Below are positions 1-7,484 of a stretch of 64,000 nucleotides of DNA, one piece after another. Numbering within the stretch: the stretch's first letter is position 1; the number at the start of each line of letters is the position of its first letter. The notes beneath the pieces are model-generated. The model had not been told where the DNA came from. It saw only the letters and a list, made by a program, of their open reading frames with translations, and did not search any database. The translations under genes were made by a program, and so were the position numbers. The DNA comes from Mesobacillus subterraneus (GTDB taxonomy: Bacteria > Bacillota > Bacilli > Bacillales > Cytobacillaceae): contig NZ_RSFW01000009.1 of the NCBI RefSeq assembly GCF_003937825.1, forward strand, positions 1-64,000. Direction: 5' to 3'.

Positions 1-327
1 CCGTGAGCACGCCCCTATCGGACAGGTTTCAAGGCTTCAGGGCTTCAGGGGGAAAGCTGTCCAATTAATCTAAATAAGTGGGCATGAACACCCCTGGTGA
101 TTGTTGTAATATTGAAGGGGTTATGATCCTACTCGTATATATTTGATAAAGTGGCTTCATATTCTAATAGAAGTAATTTAAATTCCTCAATAATCCGAAT
201 TATAGCCTGTCTGATTTTATCATGCGTCCACCATATTAAAAAAAGGGTTTTTCTAATCGCCGTAGAACTATAGACAAAAGGATTTTACTGGCGCATTCCC
301 AACCCATAAACTGAAAGGGATATTCTC
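1..327. other. Intergenic stretch, no gene seen
   Basis: No reading frame here has a ribosome binding site or a recognisable product. Visible details are a short direct repeat (GGCTTCAGGGCTTCAGGG, about 34-51) and widely spaced GGACAG/CTGTCC arms near 20 and 57. Neither matches a riboswitch or tRNA that I know. The stretch presumably carries the promoter of the small membrane protein that follows, but I find no convincing -35/-10 pair. Confidence 0.5.
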
Positions 328-543
328 ATGCTAAAAAAACTGGAAAGAATAACACTGAATTTTTTCATGGTTTTCTTGATCTTCTCTCTCATTGACTATT
401 ATTTCGGATTAGAGCTGATTGACCGCCAAAGTCCATTGTTCATTTGGATTTTGCTGATTTTTTCGCTGACACATATCATATGCCAGGTTTTGCTCTTTTT
501 GGATAAAAGAAAAAAGAAGAAGAATGGTTCAATCGATACATAA
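328..543 (+). CDS. Small two-helix membrane protein, unknown function
   Basis: A 71-residue protein that I do not recognise. It has two hydrophobic segments, about residues 11-28 and 38-58, joined by a short polar loop (DRQSP), and a lysine-rich tail (RKKKKN) that should lie in the cytoplasm. The ATG follows a modest purine-rich ribosome binding site (GAAAGGGA). It is convergent with the reductase operon and shares the hairpin at 544-571 as a possible bidirectional terminator. No catalytic motif is visible, so no function is offered. It is one of very few plus-strand genes in the window. Confidence 0.6.
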   Translation: MLKKLERITLNFFMVFLIFSLIDYYFGLELIDRQSPLFIWILLIFSLTHIICQVLLFLDKRKKKKNGSIDT

Positions 544-571
544 AAGCCTGGACATTTTCATGCCCAGGCTT
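544..571 (-). terminator. Terminator of the reductase operon (possibly bidirectional)
   Basis: AAGCCTGG and CCAGGCTT arms extend inward through CAT/ATG to a GAAA-type loop, giving about 12 base pairs with one G-U. On the minus strand a short U run follows. It sits between the convergent ends of the NrfD-like gene and the small membrane protein. Confidence 0.75.
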
Positions 572-578
572 GCCTTGG

Positions 579-1472
579 TTATAAGAAAATCACAGGAACT
601 GCTGCAGCGAGCAATAGGTAGCGGAGGATGAAACCTCCGGCAAGGACCGCACTTTCTGTAATCACAATCGCAGTAAACCCTGGAGAACCTGCCGCTGCCA
701 CTTCCATCCCTGCTCGGCGGTGCAACTGCCTTGAATTGTATAATTCCAGTGACTCGATCACAATTGGAACGAGCAACCCTACCAGAATCAGCCCTGTCCA
801 GAAGAGCACGCTGTATTCACCGGAAAGGAGCATCGCAACCGATTGAGCTGCTGATTCGTTTGAAGATGAAGTGATCACGAACATCGTGAAAATCAGGAAT
901 ACTTCCGCAATAAGTAACGATACGTGAATCTTTTTAAGCGACATCACATGATGGACAACTTTCTTATCAATAAAGGCTGACGTGAGCATAGTTCCGGCAA
1001 TCCCCGTTGAAAACGCGGATACTACAAACAGGATTGGCAGGATTGCGGTATTCCAGAGGGGCACTGCTCCAATGACACCAATCAGGAAGCCTGTGTAGAT
1101 TGCCGTAGCAACAGCAAAGAAGATGCCGACGTATTCAACGATCTTATTAATCTCTTTTTTCAGGATTTCCATCAACGCAATGAATGCCGCTGCCATCATG
1201 AAAAAGCTTATGAAATAGGTCCCGATTGTCATCACAGAACTGAAATTCGTAAATAAATAGATAAATCGCAGTGGGTCCTTCAAGCCTGCTTCGGCATCGA
1301 CAATCAAGAGCAGCAATCCGATTCCCATTAACACCGGACTGATTATTCTCCCAACAATCCTGATGGTGACTGCCTCAGGGTATTTCCTTGCTGCGTAGGA
1401 TGATGTCAGGAATGCTCCTGCACTCAGTCCAGCCAGGAATAAATAGGCTGCGATAATTGTTCCCCAAACCAT
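579..1472 (-). CDS. NrfD/PsrC-type membrane anchor subunit of molybdopterin reductase
   Basis: The polytopic subunit that would pass electrons from menaquinol to the Fe-S subunit. It has 297 residues from the chosen start, with about eight hydrophobic segments spread over the length, as in the NrfD/PsrC family (PF03916). The longest frame starts at 1538, but the ATG at 1472 (MVWGTIIAAYLF) follows GAGGTG at good spacing and puts the first helix at the N-terminus. The start lies 5 nt after the stop of the Fe-S gene, so the two are co-transcribed and probably translationally coupled. Family knowledge: NrfD subunits anchor PsrABC, TtrABC and related complexes. The exact substrate cannot be read from this subunit. 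Confidence 0.85.
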   Translation of the reverse strand: MVWGTIIAAYLFLAGLSAGAFLTSSYAARKYPEAVTIRIVGRIISPVLMGIGLLLLIVDAEAGLKDPLRFIYLFTNFSSVMTIGTYFISFFMMAAAFIALMEILKKEINKIVEYVGIFFAVATAIYTGFLIGVIGAVPLWNTAILPILFVVSAFSTGIAGTMLTSAFIDKKVVHHVMSLKKIHVSLLIAEVFLIFTMFVITSSSNESAAQSVAMLLSGEYSVLFWTGLILVGLLVPIVIESLELYNSRQLHRRAGMEVAAAGSPGFTAIVITESAVLAGGFILRYLLLAAAVPVIFL

Positions 1473-1477
1473 TATTC

Positions 1478-2014
1478 TCACCTCACGTAATAAATTTTTG
1501 CACTTCCTAAGTCCGCCCTCAATGGCTGGGCATTCCATTTGACGATTGCTTTCGAAACCTCACTGTTCGGGTCATCAAGATCGCCGAAGATTCGCGCATT
1601 GCTGATACAAGTCGTGACACAGGCTGGCTGTTTTCCTTCAGCCACCAGCTCAGCACAGAAACGGCATTTCTCGACCACTCCTGTTTTATGATCCTGGGTC
1701 CTGGCACCATAGTGGCAAGCAACCATGCAATATTTGCAGCCAATGCATTTTTCTGCGTCCACAAGCACGATTCCGTCTTTTGTCGTATAAGTTGCTTTTG
1801 TCGGGCAGACGCTTTCACACGGCGCATCCTCACAATGCTGGCATTGCACAGGGACGAACTCATTTTTCACATTTGGGAAAACGCCTGTTTCCTTCTCATA
1901 AAATTGTATATAAGACTCTTCGACCGGAAGCTCATTCTGCATTTGGCAGCTTACCCGGCAAGCATAACAGCCGACGCATTTGCGAGTGTCAATTACCATT
2001 CCATACCGTGCCAT
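1478..2014 (-). CDS. Four-cluster ferredoxin subunit (PsrB/DmsB/NrfC type)
   Basis: The electron-transfer subunit between the membrane anchor and the molybdopterin subunit. Its 178 residues contain four cysteine groups: CVGCYACRVSC, CQHCEDAPCESVCP, CIGCKYCMVACHYGA and CRFC...CVTTC. This is the standard four [4Fe-4S] arrangement of DmsB/PsrB proteins. The ATG overlaps the stop of the catalytic gene by one base (TGATG). There is no signal peptide of its own, so it is presumably carried across the membrane with the Tat-signal catalytic subunit, as in related enzymes. Confidence 0.9.
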   Translation of the reverse strand: MARYGMVIDTRKCVGCYACRVSCQMQNELPVEESYIQFYEKETGVFPNVKNEFVPVQCQHCEDAPCESVCPTKATYTTKDGIVLVDAEKCIGCKYCMVACHYGARTQDHKTGVVEKCRFCAELVAEGKQPACVTTCISNARIFGDLDDPNSEVSKAIVKWNAQPLRADLGSAKIYYVR

Positions 2015-4209
2015 CAGCTCTTCACCTTCCTAACATTGACGATTACCTCATGTATATTTCCTGATCCGCTCCATTTTTCAAAGTCAAAAGGAACATGTTC
2101 CATATAGCCAAAGCCAATGCCATATCCCGTTTTCAGATCTTTCGATGTGATTCCGTAATGGCTTGGAACGAAGATCGCTTCAGGATGGATTCTTTCTGTC
2201 ACCTTCACGCGAATCTTGCTTACAGCCTCGCTCGACTTCACTTCGACTAAATCGCCATCTTTAATTCCCAATACTTTCGCACGCGCTGGGTTGATCCAGA
2301 TTCTCTCCAAATCATAATCTTTCGTAATCTGCATTAAAATTGGTATATTCGCAGTCTGAGTATGGCTGTGGATTGCCTGTTTGCCAGTGATCAACCGGAA
2401 GGAGTCGTTCGCCGGGCTGACCTTCGGTTCAATCCATTCTACTATTGGTTTAAAGCCGGCAGCCTTATATGTTTCACTATAATACTCTATCTTGCCGGAT
2501 GGCGTTTTCAGTTCTGGCATTTCACCAAGGGTGATTTCCTGATCCGGGAACATGATGGTTCCTTTTTCTTTGAGTTCTTTATACGTAATGCCTGTTGGCG
2601 CAAGCATTGCTTCATTCAAATCATCCAGCGTGAAATTGAAATACTGGCCAACTCCGCATGCCCTGGCAAGTTCTGTATAGATTTCATGAACCGGTTTCGT
2701 CTGTGGATGAACTTTTTCCACCATTTGCTGACGAAGTGCGATTCCGGGTATCTTGCCTGATAACCCTTCGATTACCTCGTCCCGTTCAATATAGGTCACT
2801 TCTGGCAGGACATAGTGTGCGAGCAGGGCCGTTTCAGACATTTGGACATCTATGGCCACTACCAGATCCATTTTCGATAAGGCTTCCTTCATCACTTTCG
2901 GATTTCCATAGCCAAGCGCTGCATTGGAGTGATAGTAGATCGCCGCCTTCATCTTGCCTTCGAGTGCTTCTTTTGCCACGATCGTCGCAACACCGCTTCC
3001 TTTGTATGCAAGCGGGAATTGTTTCGACCCAGCCTGTGGCTCATCAGGTTCGCCAGGGTTTGGATATTTCTTCTCATCCAATTTTCCAAGGTTCACTTTT
3101 CCCCCGAAGATACTTCCGCCCTTTTGCTGGTAATTTCCTAATAAAGCATTGAACATCGCAACCGCGCGGCCAGTTTCTGTGCTGTTTTCATAGTTGCAGC
3201 CAAATGCGCCTCTCCAGGATTGTTCAATCAGCGCTTTCGGTTTTGCTTTGCCCATATCAACGGCAATCCTTGTGATTGAATCTGCTGGGATGCCTGTAAT
3301 CCCTTCTGCCCATTCAGGTGTATATTTCCTGAGTTCTTTCGCGTATTCTTCAAAACCCATTGTGTAATTGCGGATAAATTCTAAATCATGCAAGCTTTCT
3401 TTAATCAGTACATGTGACATCGCAAGCACCAGTGCCAGGTCAGTACCAGGCCGAATCGCCAGCCATTCTGTAGCAAGGTTGCCTGTATTATTCAATCTCG
3501 GGTCCACGATGACAATCTTGGCACCATTGTCCTTTGCTGTTGCCAGTGACTGGACAGAACTTGGTCTGATTCCGTCGCCATAGCTTCTTCCTATGAACAT
3601 GATATATTTCGCATTGCTGATATCTGCACTTGTTGCGGTTACGCCTACAGTGTGCAAGAAACCTGCATCTCTCGCATTCGAGCAAACAACATGGTGTGTG
3701 TAATAGTTTGCTGAACCAAGAGCGTTAATGAATCTTGGAGAATAAAATTTCCCGGTTGCCCGCGGGTCTTCTGTCAGGGCTACTGATTGCGGACCAAACT
3801 CCTTGATGATTTTGTTTAATTTCGCAGCGATTTCCTCATACGCTTTTTCCCAGGTAATCGGTTCGAATTTCCCTTCACCAACCCGCTTCAATGGCTGGGT
3901 GAGCCTGTCTTCAGAATAAACCACGGTAGCATATCCATGTCCTCTGGCACACAGCTTGCCTTTTGAGTATGGATGGTCGGGGTGACCTGTCAGCTTCCAT
4001 AACCGGCCATTTTTGATATGCCCAATCATGCCGCATTTACTTGAACATGCATTGCAAGTGCTGGCGATTTCTTTAATCTCTGCTTTTCCCCCGGCTTTTA
4101 CATAATTGTTGGACCACTGATTAAAGCCCGCAGTTCCTGCAGATGCCAATGCAGCAGTCGCCGCTGAAGCTTTAATGAATCCACGCCTTGATAGTTTTGT
4201 ATCTAGCAT
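2014..4209 (-). CDS. Tat-exported molybdopterin oxidoreductase catalytic subunit (polysulfide/thiosulfate reductase-like)
   Basis: The catalytic subunit of a CISM-family respiratory enzyme, 731 residues from the ATG at 4209, which follows AGGAGG; the longer frame to 4332 lacks this. The N-terminus carries a twin-arginine signal (LSRRGFIK, residues 6-13) followed by an Ala-rich segment. A [4Fe-4S] motif is at Cys52, 55, 59 and 87. The likely molybdenum ligand is Cys176 (HHVVCSNARDAGF). Cys, rather than the Ser of DMSO reductases, points to the polysulfide/thiosulfate/tetrathionate/arsenate side of the family. The C-terminal half has the usual molydopterin dinucleotide-binding domain. Polysulfide or thiosulfate is my best guess at substrate; arsenate or tetrathionate is not excluded. 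The enzyme would act on the outer face of the membrane. Confidence 0.85.
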   Translation of the reverse strand: MLDTKLSRRGFIKASAATAALASAGTAGFNQWSNNYVKAGGKAEIKEIASTCNACSSKCGMIGHIKNGRLWKLTGHPDHPYSKGKLCARGHGYATVVYSEDRLTQPLKRVGEGKFEPITWEKAYEEIAAKLNKIIKEFGPQSVALTEDPRATGKFYSPRFINALGSANYYTHHVVCSNARDAGFLHTVGVTATSADISNAKYIMFIGRSYGDGIRPSSVQSLATAKDNGAKIVIVDPRLNNTGNLATEWLAIRPGTDLALVLAMSHVLIKESLHDLEFIRNYTMGFEEYAKELRKYTPEWAEGITGIPADSITRIAVDMGKAKPKALIEQSWRGAFGCNYENSTETGRAVAMFNALLGNYQQKGGSIFGGKVNLGKLDEKKYPNPGEPDEPQAGSKQFPLAYKGSGVATIVAKEALEGKMKAAIYYHSNAALGYGNPKVMKEALSKMDLVVAIDVQMSETALLAHYVLPEVTYIERDEVIEGLSGKIPGIALRQQMVEKVHPQTKPVHEIYTELARACGVGQYFNFTLDDLNEAMLAPTGITYKELKEKGTIMFPDQEITLGEMPELKTPSGKIEYYSETYKAAGFKPIVEWIEPKVSPANDSFRLITGKQAIHSHTQTANIPILMQITKDYDLERIWINPARAKVLGIKDGDLVEVKSSEAVSKIRVKVTERIHPEAIFVPSHYGITSKDLKTGYGIGFGYMEHVPFDFEKWSGSGNIHEVIVNVRKVKS

Positions 4210-4349
4210 TTTCACTAGCCCTCCTTTTTCTCTCGACCGATATACCCTATTGATTTTTTCTCTTAGGTGTTCACGTGGCTTGGCTTCCATAGATTCATGG
4301 TGAGCTTGATTTTTCACTAAAAGCAACACCACCTTCCAGTCTTTTAACC

Positions 4350-4970
4350 TTACAAATATGTAGAACGAAATGCCTTCATCGTTGCGATCAGCACCCTTGT
4401 TATCTCCAGGTAAAAAGTTTGGCCTGTATTGGATTCAAGCTTAAACGCAAAATTATCGAGCCAATCAAAATGGTCGCCAATAAATTCTGCCGTGAATGAT
4501 TTAGGAGCATGTTCGATAAAGTATGCAAGCAATTCCAGCAAAATCGCCAAATGGTCTGGTGTTCCTTCATATTCCGAGGGAATGCTGATTTGCATTTCAT
4601 TTAAAATAAAGCGGATATGAAGTGCTGAATCCCCTTGTAAATATCCTTTCTCGCGAGCAAAAGCCAGTGTACACGTTTCATCCTGAGTCCACGGTTTATA
4701 CAGGGATTCAACCGGGATAGCAGCTTTTCCGATTGTAGCCATATAGGAGGAAATGAGCTGGTCATAGCTATCAGGTTGAACATCCTTCCATTCTGTTGTT
4801 TTGATTTGATATAATTCCTGAACGGCGTCTCTCAGTTTGGGTAACAGATCGTTCTGTGTGATCTCCTTCCAGATTTCCAGTGTTGGAGTCTTATATATTT
4901 CAGCAAAGACTCTAAATACCTGCGCACTCTCCGTTCGTTTATCTATCGTTTCAATCAACGTATCCACCAC
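4350..4970 (-). CDS. TorD-family chaperone for the molybdoenzyme
   Basis: A cytoplasmic assembly chaperone that holds the Tat signal of the catalytic subunit until the cofactor is inserted. It is an all-helical 206-residue protein with the family signature PDHLAILLELLAYF near residues 137-150. It is the first gene of the operon, 140 nt upstream of the catalytic gene. The frame opens with GTG at 4970, but the best Shine-Dalgarno (AAGGTGGTG) is placed for the TTG at 4958, so the true protein may begin MIETIDKR. The family is diverse and alignment would be weak outside the core motif. Confidence 0.75.
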   Translation of the reverse strand: MVDTLIETIDKRTESAQVFRVFAEIYKTPTLEIWKEITQNDLLPKLRDAVQELYQIKTTEWKDVQPDSYDQLISSYMATIGKAAIPVESLYKPWTQDETCTLAFAREKGYLQGDSALHIRFILNEMQISIPSEYEGTPDHLAILLELLAYFIEHAPKSFTAEFIGDHFDWLDNFAFKLESNTGQTFYLEITRVLIATMKAFRSTYL

Positions 4971-4987
4971 CTTTCGATTACACCTTC

Positions 4988-5022
4988 ACTATATGGCAAG
5001 TAAGTTTGTGAAACAATATACA
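4988..5022 (-). promoter_or_regulatory. Promoter of the reductase operon with an overlapping FNR/ResD-like site
   Basis: A possible sigma-A promoter reads TTGTTT (5011-5016), 17 bp, TATAGT (4988-4993). Over the -35 lies a TGTGA-N6-TCACA-like element at 5007-5022, with one perfect half (TCACA on the minus strand) and 8 of 10 positions in total. The same bases contain TTTGTGAA, which resembles the published ResD core. It is inferred to give oxygen or nitrate control. The spacing is not the classical -41.5 of FNR activation. Confidence 0.35.
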
Positions 5023-5156
5023 TTCTGTGGCTATTCCCTAGTGTGTATGCGAAGGATTTCACCTACTTAAAGAGCTGCTAGTTAACCTCTTTTTATATAT
5101 TGAAGTCCAAGAATGCAGGCTTTTTTTGCAGATTTATAAATTTCACCTGACTCTTA

Positions 5157-5164
5157 TTTGTGAA
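5157..5164 (+). promoter_or_regulatory. Second TTTGTGAA motif upstream of the ferredoxin gene
   Basis: TTTGTGAA occurs again about 100 bp upstream of the divergent ferredoxin start. Two copies of this ResD/FNR-like octamer in one 295-bp divergent region suggest shared anaerobic control. This is motif similarity only. Confidence 0.25.
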
Positions 5165-5265
5165 CGTTCTTTTACATATGTATGTATTTCTGGCAAACTC
5201 CTCTTTTTAAAAGCAGTTTAATCGTAAAATGAAAATATATGAATCATCCGCCTGAGGTGAACTCT

Positions 5266-6177
5266 ATGTCACTGTTAACCAATTGGCTTGAAAGTTTAAG
5301 CTACGAACTGGAAATCTCTGAATTCTGCACAAGGAACATAAGCCCACTGAGCACATGTACAGCCTGCATCGACGGGTGCCCGGATGGAGCCATTATTTTA
5401 GAGGAGGGGAAAATCAGTATTGAGGAGGAAAAATGCTCTGCCTGTGGCGTCTGCATTACTGTCTGTCCCGTGCAGGCGATCAAGGGGCAATCCCCTGCCA
5501 GAAAGATCAGCCAGAACCACCTGCTGCTCGAGGAGGCTTCACCTGTACCGAGCTTGATGGAAATGCTTTACTACCATAAAAAAGGAATCCGTTTCATCTA
5601 CCAGCCAACTATTCAAAAGGAATTAGTACAGCGAATCAACAAGGTGAATGAAGTCCTGGGGACAATGGTGCTTCAACCCATTCAAGTAACACAGCAGATC
5701 AATCTAAGCCAAGAAATTCAGCCCAAATTATCAAGACGCGACTTTTTTGCAAAGCTCTCTGCCGACAGCAAAAAAACTGTGCTCTCTTCCGTGACACCTG
5801 TAAAATGGCGCTTTAACGAGAGTAGTTTTAAAGCTTCCGTCCTGTTTAAGGATTGGGCATTTCATAAAGTGAGGATCAGCAAAGCAGACTGCACACTTTG
5901 TGAAGCATGCTTTACTATTTGTCCTGCTGACGTCTTCAGCCTTGAGGAAAATAATCTTCAGATAATTGATCACCTGTGTACTGGCTGCTATCTGTGCGTG
6001 GACATTTGCCAGACCCACTCAATCCAGGCAAAGCAAAGGATCCATCAGGCAGCACCAGCTTTATACAATGTACATCAAAACATTTGCTCAAAATGCGGCA
6101 GCAGGTTCTATTCATGGGAGGAATCTTCTTCATGCCATGTTTGCAGCACAATTGAAAAACCTAATTTCTTTCTGTAG
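5266..6177 (+). CDS. Multi-cluster ferredoxin with NapF-like C-terminal half
   Basis: A 303-residue cytoplasmic-looking Fe-S protein, started at the ATG at 5266 behind GAGGTG. The N-terminal half has cysteines 21, 31, 34, 38 (a ferredoxin group with a displaced first Cys) and 57, 60, 63, 67 (canonical). A linker follows, then SRRDFF at residues 156-161. The second half has canonical groups at 209-219 and 238-248, and a final CxxC...CxxC (274, 277, 290, 293) that looks like a zinc ribbon. The twin-Arg motif just before the second cluster pair recalls NapF, which starts with such a motif and helps mature NapA. I infer a maturation or electron-donor role for the divergently encoded molybdoenzyme. 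It could equally serve another reductase. Confidence 0.7.
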   Translation: MSLLTNWLESLSYELEISEFCTRNISPLSTCTACIDGCPDGAIILEEGKISIEEEKCSACGVCITVCPVQAIKGQSPARKISQNHLLLEEASPVPSLMEMLYYHKKGIRFIYQPTIQKELVQRINKVNEVLGTMVLQPIQVTQQINLSQEIQPKLSRRDFFAKLSADSKKTVLSSVTPVKWRFNESSFKASVLFKDWAFHKVRISKADCTLCEACFTICPADVFSLEENNLQIIDHLCTGCYLCVDICQTHSIQAKQRIHQAAPALYNVHQNICSKCGSRFYSWEESSSCHVCSTIEKPNFFL

Positions 6178-6186
6178 GAAAACCGT

Positions 6187-6246
6187 AAAGGCACAGGCAC
6201 GGAAAAGCCGGGATCTAAATACCGCTTCCGCAAACCTGTGCCTTTT
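6187..6246 (+). terminator. Terminator of the ferredoxin gene
   Basis: Arms AAAGGCACAGG (6187-6197) and CCTGTGCCTTT (6235-6245) pair perfectly over 11 bp, with a smaller inner CGGAA/TTCCG stem. They lie just after the ferredoxin stop and end in T-rich sequence. Confidence 0.65.
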
Positions 6247-6256
6247 ACAATTTCTG

Positions 6257-6290
6257 CAAAAAAAAACTAGGAAGTGCAAGCTTCCTAGTT
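6257..6290 (-). terminator. Terminator of cotE
   Basis: AACTAGGAAG (6265-6274) and CTTCCTAGTT (6281-6290) form a perfect 10-bp stem with a 6-nt loop. On the minus strand a run of about nine U follows. It lies directly after the cotE stop. Confidence 0.9.
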
Positions 6291-6295
6291 CGATG

Positions 6296-6838
6296 TTATT
6301 CTTCTTCTCCTAAGAGGAAATCAGGATTCAAGTCTTCGAATTCATCATCATCGACTCCATGGCCCCATTCATCCTCATCGCAGTCACAGCGGCCCGGATG
6401 GATTACAACACAAACCTTCGTTTCTCCGATGACTTCTACAAGGAATTCCCTCTCTACATGAACGATGATCTTATTCCCATTCGGTGAGATGACCGCTTCA
6501 ATGCAGTTCGGCTGCTGAAGCACCTCGACAAGGACCTCGTGATCATCCATGCAATCCGGATCACGGTACTTCAGCTTGATGACATCGCAGTACGTTACTT
6601 TCTCTGTCACTACTTCAGTTCTTGTATTATCATCAAAGGAGTACCAGATATTCACGTCATAATGTCCGTTTACTTCAACCGTTTTGCCGACCTTTTTTGC
6701 TTTATACTTATGGTTTATTACCCAAGCGCCCAGAATGCTGCTTGGATGATGCGCTGGGTTGATCGTATGATTGGACTGCGTGAATTTGCGTCCCTTCGCT
6801 ACGACGGCTTTCGTAATAATCTCTCTGTAATCTCCCAT
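6296..6838 (-). CDS. cotE: Spore outer-coat morphogenetic protein CotE
   Basis: CotE directs assembly of the outer spore coat from the mother-cell side. From the ATG at 6838 the protein has 180 residues, close to the B. subtilis length, starting [19 protein letters not shown] and ending in the typical acidic tail ([19 protein letters not shown]). The upstream in-frame ATG at 6868 is rejected because the AGGAGG lies between the two starts. A sporulation-type promoter is visible just upstream and a strong terminator downstream, so it is transcribed alone. In B. subtilis mutS follows cotE; here the accessory reductase block does. Confidence 0.95.
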   Translation of the reverse strand: MGDYREIITKAVVAKGRKFTQSNHTINPAHHPSSILGAWVINHKYKAKKVGKTVEVNGHYDVNIWYSFDDNTRTEVVTEKVTYCDVIKLKYRDPDCMDDHEVLVEVLQQPNCIEAVISPNGNKIIVHVEREFLVEVIGETKVCVVIHPGRCDCDEDEWGHGVDDDEFEDLNPDFLLGEEE

Positions 6839-6870
6839 TGCGAGCGAAACCTCCTCAATCTTTTTCAATT

Positions 6871-6900
6871 CATCCTATGCGTGATATTAGACTAGTGTGC
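6871..6900 (-). promoter_or_regulatory. Candidate sigma-K-type promoter of cotE
   Basis: On the minus strand GCACA (6896-6900) is followed after 16 bp by CATAGGATG (6871-6879). This fits the sigma-K pattern of an AC-containing -35 and CATAnnnTA. It lies about 35-60 nt upstream of the cotE start. B. subtilis cotE has a late mother-cell promoter, so the placement is expected. Confidence 0.45.
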
Positions 6901-6993
6901 GATTAATTTTAAGAACAACTGGTAAAAACTTAGGCATAGTTCATTGTATGCCCATCTGCGATGAATGTTCCCGATTGTAGAAAGTTGCACCCA

Positions 6994-7033
6994 TAAAAAA
7001 ACATGGCCCCCGCCTATTGGCAGGAGCCATGTT
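6994..7033 (-). terminator. Terminator of miaB-ricA
   Basis: AACATGGC (7000-7007) pairs with GCCATGTT (7026-7033), with further G-C pairs inside. A U run follows on the minus strand. It ends the miaB-ricA unit before the cotE promoter. Confidence 0.85.
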
Positions 7034-7045
7034 GATTTGAAAAGC

Positions 7046-7483
7046 TTAATGATTATGAGTGTGGCAGCTTTCACCGTTCTTGATTGCTGCTCCTGTTTCC
7101 CCGCGGAGAACGTCTCCGCCAGTCGAAGCGACGATTTCATCCGTCACCGCATTTGAAATGGTTGTGGAGACAAGTTGAAGCAATTCATTCACGTCTAGCT
7201 GTGATTGCTTGAATTCCTGTACAACTGGAATTTCATCAAGCTGCTGTTCCAATGAAGCAATCTTGTCTTCTGTCTTTTTAAGTGCTTCTGTCTTTCCGTA
7301 ATGCTGGAAATTCACGGCCTGCTTCTGCAATCCTTTAATGGAAGCAATAAGTGTTTTAACCTTTTCATTATCATGGATCTGTGCTTCTGCACGCTTGAAA
7401 AAGTCCACTTCCTCCGTTTCAGCAATCATATGCGCGATTTCCCTTGCACGCTTGATAATGTCATCTTTATTGTATTTTGCCAA
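7046..7483 (-). CDS. ricA: RicA (YmcA), Y-complex subunit
   Basis: A 145-residue helical protein of the YlbF/YmcA family. With RicF and RicT it forms the Fe-S-containing Y-complex, which stimulates RNase Y-dependent mRNA maturation and is needed for competence, biofilm and sporulation in B. subtilis. The C-terminus has CHTHNH. Translation starts at a TTG (7481-7483), supported by GAGGTG within the end of miaB; the start is 1 nt after the miaB stop, so the two are coupled. The partner nuclease RNase Y is encoded 7 kb away in this same window. Confidence 0.9.
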   Translation of the reverse strand: MAKYNKDDIIKRAREIAHMIAETEEVDFFKRAEAQIHDNEKVKTLIASIKGLQKQAVNFQHYGKTEALKKTEDKIASLEQQLDEIPVVQEFKQSQLDVNELLQLVSTTISNAVTDEIVASTGGDVLRGETGAAIKNGESCHTHNH

Positions 7484-7484
7484 C

